Below, one piece after another: positions 6,094-13,003 of a stretch of DNA of 51,024 nucleotides (within the stretch, counting starts at the first letter, position 1; every line of letters starts with the position of its first letter). Position numbers and translations under genes: made by a program. This DNA comes from a virus. The notes beneath the pieces are model-generated. The model was not told the origin of the DNA and did no database searches. It saw only the letters and a list, made by a program, of their open reading frames with translations. The DNA is taken from IMG/VR virus record IMGVR_UViG_3300034013_000646, positions 1 through 51,024 of that record. One strand, given 5' to 3'.

Positions 6094-8133
6094 CTAATTT
6101 TTTGGAAAGTGCCGCAACTGGTCATTTGTCCACGTTACTACATTGCCGCTGTTGTCGCTTCCTGTTATTCGAGTAATATTAATCGGTATCTTTGTCTTAT
6201 ATTGCGTATAGATCAATAATTCGGCAAAATAGGAACTCCAATACACCGCGTCGGCAAAGTCCGAACCTTGAGCAAGCACAAGCCCCCTGTTAGCAAATAC
6301 AAGCGTACTAAATGCTTCCGCTATTCTTTTGCGCTCTACGTCTGCATTTGTATTGCTATTTACAGATAGTTCAATTTCGGAAATCGTAACAAATTTGGTA
6401 CTATTTGCTTTTATCGTTTTTGCACTTAGTCTTTGTATTTGCGGTATGGCAGACGGCACTGGCTTCCTAGGTAGCGGCGTACTAGGTAGCGGTATATTTT
6501 CGCCCCAATACATTTTATAGTCGTTTTTAAAATTTAGTGTGTAAATTCGTATTGGGCGTACCGGATCGCCTGGTGGTGTTGGTGGTGGTGTTGGCGGTAC
6601 AACCGTGCCGGGTCTAGTATTCAAAACCGCCTCTATTAAAGCGATACCGTACCCAGTGCCGTTATCTTTGCCCGTCGGTGCTATGTCCCTAGAAACAGCC
6701 GCTAAATACGTTTTAACCGCCGTGTAAGTAGGCAGCAAATCGCCCCACTTTGATATTGCAATAGCAACCACGCCCGATAAAAAAGGCGTTGCCATGCTTG
6801 TACCTGAAATTGTAGCGTATTGATTATTTAACCAGCAACTTTGAATACTTCGCCCTGGCTGCGCGTTCCAAACCTGTACGCCCTGTGTGCTGTAAGATGA
6901 ACGCCCGCCCGATTGATCGAGCGAAGCGCACGTAATTGAGTACTGAGACGAACCAGGGTACTGTACACCTTCGCCGCCTGTGTTGCCCGCTGCAATGCAG
7001 TACACGCCGCCCAAATCTGTTATTGCTTTCATTGCTGCCTCTACGTTACCAATTGCCGCCGTGTTGCCGCCAAATGAACCACTTACAACCGTGCGTATTC
7101 CTGCTGCTTTTCTTGCTCTATCTTTTGCAAGTTGATCTACTTCGCACAACCTAAACCACTCAAACGAACCGCCGCCCGTTGCCCCCAAAATTTGATCAAA
7201 CTCGAAAGTAAGAACGCCCGATTTGATAAGGTCGAACGCAATGCCAAAATCCTGTGCAAAGATAATGCCGCCTACGTGCGTCCCGTGTCCGTTACGATCA
7301 ATTCCCCGTGCGTCGGTGGTGTAATTAAACCCCGCCTGTTTGCCCTGCTGCAATTGCGCGTGGTCGGTATCCATTGCGGTATCAACTACCCTAATGTGTA
7401 CCTTGTTTTTGCATTCCGCCGCAATGCGATTACGGAGCGCGTTTAGTTTGTGCTGTTCCGCACCCCAATTCGACACCAGCACCCGTGTGCCGTCCCGTTT
7501 AGTTACACCGCTTTCTATGTTTTGCGGAAATTCACCGGGCTGGGGCAAAATCTCGAATGTATCCTTTTCAAGTTGCTGAACCTGCTCTATGTACGCGCTC
7601 CGTAAATTTCTGTTAGTTTGTCCACTTAAATTATGGCAAAAAAAAACAAGCATTAAAATAGCGGTCGTTTTTGCGGCTGGTAATTTTGGCAACTTTGCGT
7701 TTTTAAATATTTCCCAAATAATAGTAGCAAGTCCAATTGTAGCCGTTAAAATTTGCTGCCAATTGCCGCCAATACCCGCCTCAACGACCGACCTTAAAGC
7801 CACGAACAACTCGGGCGTAAGTGACGGGAAAAGTTGAATAAAAATAACAGATAAAAAGCCCCATGTGTTTGAGTTTTTTACCCATCCAATTGCGTCAATT
7901 TTTGCATCTTTGAAAAAGTTTCTAAATAAGCCAATGCCGCTAATTATAGAAAAAAATGCTTGCACCATCTTTTCGGCTTCGCCCGTAGGAAACCCTACCC
8001 AAAGCGTACCAATTACAAGCGTAATCATTAAGGCGAAGTTTGCGGAAAACAATTTTCCTACAACTACCTCTTTTGTGAGCGGCTCTTTTGCTTTTACCGC
8101 GCCGCTTTTTGCTTTCTGTTTGTTGTCTGCCAT
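6094..8133 (-). CDS. Holin-like membrane domain fused to subtilisin (S8) protease
   Basis: 679 residues. Residues 1-150 hold about four hydrophobic segments (32-48, 56-74, 88-105, 128-143) in the style of phage holin proteins. A fifth hydrophobic stretch (157-170, TTAILMLVFFCHNLSGQ) looks like a Bacteroidota signal peptide now internal. Residues 245-500 are a subtilase domain with the full triad: D251 (RVVDTAMD), H283 (NGHGTHVGG) and S446 (SGTSMATP), plus the oxyanion Asn384 (AAGN). A proline-rich linker then leads to a C-terminal region without a recognised motif. The first triad motif is DTA rather than the usual DTG. Last gene of the late operon, next to the endolysin, so a role in lysis or in cutting host envelope proteins is likely; this is inference. 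Confidence 0.85.
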   Translation of the reverse strand: MADNKQKAKSGAVKAKEPLTKEVVVGKLFSANFALMITLVIGTLWVGFPTGEAEKMVQAFFSIISGIGLFRNFFKDAKIDAIGWVKNSNTWGFLSVIFIQLFPSLTPELFVALRSVVEAGIGGNWQQILTATIGLATIIWEIFKNAKLPKLPAAKTTAILMLVFFCHNLSGQTNRNLRSAYIEQVQQLEKDTFEILPQPGEFPQNIESGVTKRDGTRVLVSNWGAEQHKLNALRNRIAAECKNKVHIRVVDTAMDTDHAQLQQGKQAGFNYTTDARGIDRNGHGTHVGGIIFAQDFGIAFDLIKSGVLTFEFDQILGATGGGSFEWFRLCEVDQLAKDRARKAAGIRTVVSGSFGGNTAAIGNVEAAMKAITDLGGVYCIAAGNTGGEGVQYPGSSQYSITCASLDQSGGRSSYSTQGVQVWNAQPGRSIQSCWLNNQYATISGTSMATPFLSGVVAIAISKWGDLLPTYTAVKTYLAAVSRDIAPTGKDNGTGYGIALIEAVLNTRPGTVVPPTPPPTPPGDPVRPIRIYTLNFKNDYKMYWGENIPLPSTPLPRKPVPSAIPQIQRLSAKTIKANSTKFVTISEIELSVNSNTNADVERKRIAEAFSTLVFANRGLVLAQGSDFADAVYWSSYFAELLIYTQYKTKIPINITRITGSDNSGNVVTWTNDQLRHFPKN

Positions 8134-8134
8134 A

Positions 8135-8395
8135 TTATTTAGATTTTTTCCTACTTTTTGTAGGCTGTGAAAAACTTTCTAGTGTTGCCTGCATTTCCGC
8201 AACCTGAATCGAAAGGTTTAGGCGGTCGCTTTCGCATATGTGCAAGCGGTTAGCAACTAACTGTATTTCAGACCTCAATTCCGTCTTTTGCTCTTTTAGT
8301 TGCTCATTTAAATACCAAACTAAAGCACATAGCAGCACTACTAAAATACTTTGCTCTAATATCTTTTTTTGTAATTCCGTCATTATTTGAATCAT
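8135..8395 (-). CDS. Small membrane protein with coiled coil, possible holin or spanin
   Basis: 86 residues: one N-terminal membrane segment (residues 14-29, ILVVLLCALVWYL), then a charged coiled coil (30-75) and a basic tail (KSRKKSK). The layout suits an Rz-like spanin or a class III holin. A second start (MTELQKK, residue 5) is equally possible. It sits between the HU gene and the holin-subtilase gene, inside the lysis cluster. Confidence 0.55.
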   Translation of the reverse strand: MIQIMTELQKKILEQSILVVLLCALVWYLNEQLKEQKTELRSEIQLVANRLHICESDRLNLSIQVAEMQATLESFSQPTKSRKKSK

Positions 8396-8449
8396 TACAG
8401 CACGGTCGTTTTATTACTTACTGTAATATAAAAACCGTGCCAAATTTTT

Positions 8450-8782
8450 TTATTTAACTTCTAAGTGCTTGACTTGTTCGCGCAAATTAGCCGCAACAAT
8501 GTTGCGTAATTTAATCGCGCCTTTGAACTTAAATTTCAGATAGTCCGGCTTTATCACCTCTTTGCCGTCAACGACATACCTACGACCTATGCAAGCCGCA
8601 ACACGGAACGTTCCTATATCGTCAAGCACAACCGCGTTAACGCCTTGTCCTGCTGCCTCTGCAATGTTCTGAAACGCTAAATTTATAACGTCGCGCAAAA
8701 CATCTTCGTCAAGTCCCGTTTGACTTTCAAGGCGTTTTACTAAGTCGCTTGTGTCGTAATAACCTGTTACTAATTTACTCAT
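8450..8782 (-). CDS. HU/IHF-like DNA-binding protein
   Basis: 110 residues. Residues 11-60 follow the HU plan: paired helices, then AVVLDDIGTFRVAACIGRR, matching the GFGxF-xVxxRxxR arm base of HU proteins. The C-terminus (LKFKFKGAIKLRNIV) corresponds to the final strand and helix. Bacteroidota phages often carry divergent HU proteins that may organise phage DNA. Here it lies among late lysis genes, 5 bp from the endolysin gene on one side. Confidence 0.75.
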   Translation of the reverse strand: MSKLVTGYYDTSDLVKRLESQTGLDEDVLRDVINLAFQNIAEAAGQGVNAVVLDDIGTFRVAACIGRRYVVDGKEVIKPDYLKFKFKGAIKLRNIVAANLREQVKHLEVK

Positions 8783-8787
8783 AATAG

Positions 8788-9261
8788 TTATTTTTTATTG
8801 TTATTTAATCTTGTGTATTTTGCGCTGCCATCTTTGCGGCGCGTTGCAATTACCGCGCTTTGTCGGTTTTTGCGGCGTGTTGTGTACGAAATATGTACCC
8901 ATTCCCCGAACTCCTCAATGACCTGATCGAACTCAATGCCTGACAATAAAATAAGGTGAAACAGTTCGTTTGCCGTGTAGCCTTTTGCGTGTATGTCTGC
9001 TGCTTCGCCTCGTAGATGCTGCGAATTTGGCGCACCGCCAACAGCCCTATTTAATGCTACACATCTAAACCCGCTCGAAACTCGAATAGATACGCCCAAC
9101 TTATCACATAGAGGTTGCAAAACGTTTTCACATAAAGCGGTTAATGCGGTTGTCTGCTTTTCGTTCGGAATGTTTTGTATTCCGCGCCGTGTTGCAGTAT
9201 CGCTATGTATCATTTTGCGCAAACTAAAATCCTTTGTTATTTGTCCGTCGGGTGTAAGCAT
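8788..9261 (-). CDS. M15-family peptidase (endolysin)
   Basis: 157 residues. It carries the zinc site of peptidase M15A: S80-x-H82-x-x-G85-x-A-x-D89 (SQHLRGEAADI) and the third ligand H123 in WVHIS. The length is normal for the catalytic domain alone. Such enzymes cut D-Ala-containing peptide crosslinks in peptidoglycan, and in phages they act as endolysins. No signal peptide, so export would need a holin, consistent with the adjacent membrane proteins. A basic C-terminus (TRRKNR, TRRKDGSAK) may aid wall binding. Confidence 0.85.
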   Translation of the reverse strand: MLTPDGQITKDFSLRKMIHSDTATRRGIQNIPNEKQTTALTALCENVLQPLCDKLGVSIRVSSGFRCVALNRAVGGAPNSQHLRGEAADIHAKGYTANELFHLILLSGIEFDQVIEEFGEWVHISYTTRRKNRQSAVIATRRKDGSAKYTRLNNNKK

Positions 9262-9266
9262 AAGAT

Positions 9267-10136
9267 TTATATTTTAAGGTAAGACATTTTTGACCCTGCC
9301 TTTAATGTTACATTGCTTGTTCCCACCTCCGACCGTAAACGCATTTGAACTGTGCCGCCCGTTACAACCGTAACAAGCCAAACACCCTCGATATACGTGC
9401 TAATTGTTGCGGCGGGATTACCGCTTGTTCCGCTACCATTTATCGCCGTTGTGCCTGCTATTGCATCATTTTGCACCTGTTGCATAGAACTAAGTGTTTG
9501 CGCCCCGATTTGATTTGTAACGCGACCCATTACGACGGTAGCGTCATTAGGCGCGTTAAGTGCTAACCCTATACCTGTCACCGCGCTTGCAAATGTCGCA
9601 AAACCGTACAACCGCACTACATACGACGTGTTTGCTTCCGCTGTAAAAGATAGCCCCGTTACGTCTGTTAAAGTTATTGTACTGTTGCTAATATCGCTCG
9701 GTAAATTTACAAACGTCTCAGAATTTATAACAGGTAAAGCCTGTTGTATGTTTAATTGCAGTGTACTATCTTCTACCCAACTACCAATTTTTTGCGTAAA
9801 AATTGCAGTAGGCTTTGTGGCCGTAAATGTGCCGCCTGTTCCTAAGAAATAGTCTTTGCCCTTTTCGAGCGCAAAACCTTGCAATGTGCCGCTATATGCA
9901 ACTTGTATTGTGTCATTTGCAGCGAACGCCGTATCTATTGCAATAGCGACCGCCGCGCTGTCTATTTTTGTATTGCTTGCTATCCATGCCTTGCCCGCTG
10001 TAATCCTAACAAGCGACCAATTTGGTATTGCTTCGCCTGCTAAAATGGTTGTGACGTTGCTTGCTCCAATTATTCGCGGTTGTGCGTTTACCGAAAAGCA
10101 GCAAAAAAGAGCCAAAATAATAATAATGTACTTCAT
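9267..10136 (-). CDS. Secreted-type fibre-module protein
   Basis: 289 residues from MKYIIIILALFCCFSVNAQ, a textbook signal peptide with the Bacteroidota end N-A-Q. A longer frame to 10250 exists, but this start is 4 bp after the upstream stop and gives the signal peptide at the terminus, so it is preferred. The rest is beta-rich and Gly/Thr/Ala-rich, resembling tail-spike or capsid-decoration repeats (GTTAINGSGTSGNPAATIST), ending in a segment typical of fibre tips. Role unknown; fifth of five consecutive signal-peptide proteins. Confidence 0.65.
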   Translation of the reverse strand: MKYIIIILALFCCFSVNAQPRIIGASNVTTILAGEAIPNWSLVRITAGKAWIASNTKIDSAAVAIAIDTAFAANDTIQVAYSGTLQGFALEKGKDYFLGTGGTFTATKPTAIFTQKIGSWVEDSTLQLNIQQALPVINSETFVNLPSDISNSTITLTDVTGLSFTAEANTSYVVRLYGFATFASAVTGIGLALNAPNDATVVMGRVTNQIGAQTLSSMQQVQNDAIAGTTAINGSGTSGNPAATISTYIEGVWLVTVVTGGTVQMRLRSEVGTSNVTLKAGSKMSYLKI

Positions 10137-10140
10137 GTCT

Positions 10141-10848
10141 TTAATTTCGTATGTAGTAATAGGCCGCACTTTTTGAAATAGCAGACGCGGCAAACGAGAT
10201 GCCAAAGTCTGCTGCATAGTGCCACCATTTTGTATTTGCTTTTGTCCCAATCCCCAGTATTACGCCGCCTGTAATATATCCAATTTTGCGCGTGTCGTCG
10301 GCAAAATGGTAAAAATCATTTGCGCCCGTCCATTTTATAAAACCCGACTTAAATCCGTTTTCAGGATCGCCGCCCACGTAAACAGAACGCCAACTTTCCG
10401 AACCCCAAAATCCTGTTTTTGATGCGTTCCATTTGCGATCAAAACTTGTACGCCCATCGTGTAGATAGCCCTCCAAAAGTCCGTCCGCTGCACCACCGAC
10501 CGCGATCAACGACCAAGCGAACATTTTTGTACGGGTTATTTTGTAGGTACTTGCAACCGTCCGAAATTTGCGGATAGTTGAGGGCTTTTGTTGTGGTGTA
10601 AAATCGCGGTACTCGTTCGGGCGAAAAGTGTGCGTTTCTGCTGTGATAAATAGGTCGCGACCGCCAACACTTAAAGGCGTGTTCATTATGTAACCGCTAG
10701 TAACACCAAACACCCCGCACTTATTAGGGTCAAACGCTACAATAGTATCCTGACATAAATAAACGCCGCCCACAATTGGATTTAATCCTTGCGCCTGTGC
10801 AGATAGGCTGCACAACAAAAGCAGCATTATTAATTTAATATTTTCCAT
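10141..10848 (-). CDS. Secreted or envelope protein of unknown function
   Basis: 235 residues. Signal peptide MENIKLIMLLLLCSLSAQAQ. The mature part has a Tyr/Trp/Gly-rich C-terminal half (residues 120-230) with moderately hydrophobic segments (MFAWSLIAVGGAADGL, IGYITGGVILGIGT, AADFGISFAASAIS), so it could associate with a membrane. It is not repeat-like and does not look like a fibre. It overlaps the next upstream gene by 19 bp. Possible roles include lysis or superinfection exclusion, but nothing in the sequence decides. Confidence 0.65.
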   Translation of the reverse strand: MENIKLIMLLLLCSLSAQAQGLNPIVGGVYLCQDTIVAFDPNKCGVFGVTSGYIMNTPLSVGGRDLFITAETHTFRPNEYRDFTPQQKPSTIRKFRTVASTYKITRTKMFAWSLIAVGGAADGLLEGYLHDGRTSFDRKWNASKTGFWGSESWRSVYVGGDPENGFKSGFIKWTGANDFYHFADDTRKIGYITGGVILGIGTKANTKWWHYAADFGISFAASAISKSAAYYYIRN

Positions 10849-11564
10849 ACTTTGCCCCTTGTGTTGTATTTGTAAATTTTGCCGTCAATTATTACCGTGC
10901 CATCTGCAAGCAATATCGTTTTGCTGGTTTGCGGATCGCTTTCTTGTGTTGGTTCGCTTGCGCTTCTTGACCTATTTGTGTCCGATATTGGGCGCAATTC
11001 ATACTGATTATTAATGTTCCTGTATACCTTATTTGTATTACTTGTTCTGTACAAGTCCGTCGTATACCCGTTTAGATTGTAAAGCCTAACAATGCTACCC
11101 AAAAATGTCATTGTGCGCCACGTTGTAGCCGTGTCCGCTCTCCATTGCCAATTTGTAGCCGTTCGCCTAAATCTAATGCCTGTATTATTTATTCTCCAAA
11201 AGCCATTAGTGTATAAATTAGGCTCTTTTTTTGCAATACTATCAAGTGGATTCCTCCCAATAATAGTACCGATGTTTCGAGAATATCGGGAAAGTTCTGT
11301 AATTCGCCTCCTTAGCGTAGCCGCGTCCCTTGCAATTGCAGCCGATTGCGTTGCCTCCGCTTCGATTTTGCCCGACAAAGACAATAAAGCCGCCGTTGTG
11401 TCCCCTATTTTTGTGGTATTTATTGTTTCAACATCGCCAAAAACCTGCAAACGTGATTGGTAAAAAACTCCGGCACGGTTAAAAATCCATGTGCTATCAA
11501 CGTCCTGTGCAAAAGCATTGCTAAAGGAAATAAAAAAGATGCTTAAAATGAAAAGATATTTCAT
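10830..11564 (-). CDS. Secreted-type protein with coiled coil, possible fibre component
   Basis: 244 residues. Signal peptide MKYLFILSIFFISFSNAFAQ, then DVDSTWIFNRAGVFYQSRLQ, a helical coiled-coil-like stretch at about 60-100 (IEAEATQSAAIARDAATLRR) and a C-terminal part rich in W, R and Y. The C-terminus (GTVIIDGKIYKYNTRGKVWK) looks like a small beta structure. Coiled coil plus beta tip is a common fibre plan; the signal peptide is not. Confidence 0.6.
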   Translation of the reverse strand: MKYLFILSIFFISFSNAFAQDVDSTWIFNRAGVFYQSRLQVFGDVETINTTKIGDTTAALLSLSGKIEAEATQSAAIARDAATLRRRITELSRYSRNIGTIIGRNPLDSIAKKEPNLYTNGFWRINNTGIRFRRTATNWQWRADTATTWRTMTFLGSIVRLYNLNGYTTDLYRTSNTNKVYRNINNQYELRPISDTNRSRSASEPTQESDPQTSKTILLADGTVIIDGKIYKYNTRGKVWKILN

Positions 11565-11585
11565 GTTATAATAATTTATTTTGTT

Positions 11586-11900
11586 TTAATAGAATTTAGT
11601 TACAATGATATTGAAAACTGCTGATGCTGGGTCGCTTGAACCGCCCGAACCATAACGATTGTATCTTACCGTTACCGTGTTGGCTGCTGAAACCCACGCC
11701 GTGTAGCAACTATTCGCTACAATTGCCTCAACACCGGGTGCAACTGTCACCGCGTCACCGACCGCCGCTCCTGTTACCGTTACCGTTAAGTCACTGCCTG
11801 AGTGCGCGCCTGTTGACGGGAAATTAAGCGTTGCGGACGCTTTGATAATTGCAGGTATGGTGTGCCATGATGTGCCGTCGTAATTTTCTAGTTTACCCAA
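11586..11900 (-). pseudogene. C-terminal part of a frameshifted fibre gene
   Basis: 104 residues read from an internal ATG (MGKLENYDGTSWHTIPAI). The same frame is open upstream to the 28-bp duplication at 12047-12102. Removing one copy of that duplication joins it to the N-terminal part at 12034-12999 (… ITGRDASNRITDAA … PYGFNTDLGKLENY). The tail is a beta-rich domain ending IIVTKFY, like the end of the neighbouring 984-residue fibre (WHVLNSSQ … LNVIIRN). It is probably made only when the repeat contracts, or by internal initiation. Confidence 0.6.
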
Positions 11901-12033
11901 ATCTGTGTTAAACCCATACGGGTATTCGCCGCTTGCTGGTGTCGGCCTTGTTGCTGTTGTCCATACTTTTGTCGCTGCGCTTAGCGTTCCGCCGGCAAAA
12001 GATAAACCCGTGCCTATTGCCGCGTCTGTTATC

Positions 12034-12999
12034 CTATTGCTTGCATCCCTGCCCGTTATTGTTGCTGCTGTTGACCCTGCCCGTTATTGTTGCTGCTGTT
12101 GACCCTGACGACGGAATTGTTACAATGCCTGATGAAACGGAAAAACTTTCTATTGGCTGTGTTGGCAGAACAGAACCAGCTGCCACACTTTCGTACGGGG
12201 CGGTCAAAACCTTAAACCCTGTTGCTGTTGCAATTATTGCGCTTTTGCCAATTGCACCATAGTTAAACCCGCTTCGCCATAAAGTGCCGCCGTCCTGGTA
12301 CATATAATTTCCTAATCCTATGCCGCCGCTCCCAAACTCTGTTATTACATTTTGCGCGTTATTGCCGTCGTAATTTGCCCTTAATAAAACTGAACCGTCT
12401 GTTGCCGCTCCTGTGCCTGCTACGATTTGCCCGTTTACGTACATTTTTGCGCTTGCAATAGGTGATGCCCCAACCCCTACACTTGTACCGTTGTCCTGTA
12501 TTTGACTATTTGCTATTGCACTTAAACCGCTAAATTTTGTTACATAATTTGCCGTACCCGTCCCCGTAACCGTGCCTTGTGGTATATTGAAAGAGCCGCC
12601 GCCATTGCTTAGTGTGACAGTTGGCGCACTATACGATATTGTTTGATACGCCTCTGTTTTTGGTTTTACCCATGCCACACCATTCCATGCGTATATTTCT
12701 GGGTTTGGAGTGCATGAATTTATAACAATTAACGAATTGTGTTTTGCAGGTGTGTAATTAGGTGCGGAACAACCTGTTATTTGCTGGATTCGATCACCGC
12801 TTTTTGCCCACGTTGTGCCACTAATGTGTTCATACCAAATATAAGAATTTTGGTCAACCGCAAATTTTGCCCCGCTTACGCCCGGGTTTGTTGTCGGCGC
12901 GCCCGTTGTCCAAATAAATGTACCAACTCCCTGTGAACTACATTTTTTTGCGCCTAATAAATTTACGATCAAAAAGACCGCTAAAAAAAGTAATCTCAT
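12034..12999 (-). CDS. Tail-fibre-like protein, N-terminal part (frameshifted)
   Basis: 321 residues. Signal peptide MRLLFLAVFLIVNLLGAKKC followed by SSQ. The body has the Gly/Thr/Asn-rich pattern of phage fibres (LSNGGGSFNIPQG, TGTGTANYVTKFSG) and shares modules with the upstream fibre. The last 14 residues (RVNSSNNNGQGCKQ) come from a shifted frame caused by a 28-bp tandem duplication. Without it the protein would continue through 11586 to about 460 residues. Probably a host-recognition fibre that is off in this sequence. Confidence 0.65.
   Translation of the reverse strand: MRLLFLAVFLIVNLLGAKKCSSQGVGTFIWTTGAPTTNPGVSGAKFAVDQNSYIWYEHISGTTWAKSGDRIQQITGCSAPNYTPAKHNSLIVINSCTPNPEIYAWNGVAWVKPKTEAYQTISYSAPTVTLSNGGGSFNIPQGTVTGTGTANYVTKFSGLSAIANSQIQDNGTSVGVGASPIASAKMYVNGQIVAGTGAATDGSVLLRANYDGNNAQNVITEFGSGGIGLGNYMYQDGGTLWRSGFNYGAIGKSAIIATATGFKVLTAPYESVAAGSVLPTQPIESFSVSSGIVTIPSSGSTAATITGRVNSSNNNGQGCKQ
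12047..12102. repeat. 28-bp tandem duplication that shifts the fibre reading frame
   Basis: Two perfect 28-bp copies at 12047-12074 and 12075-12102 (each starts CCCTGCCCGTTATTG and ends GCTGCTGTTGA), followed by 5 bases of a third. Since 28 is not a multiple of three, the copy number decides whether the two fibre ORFs are joined. Slipped-strand mispairing could change it. Confidence 0.85.
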
Positions 13000-13003
13000 A
13001 TTT

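Noticed and set aside
10137-10250. Longer N-terminus for the gene ending at 9267
   Set aside because: It would overlap the upstream gene by 110 bp and bury the clear signal peptide. The start at 10136 fits the spacing.
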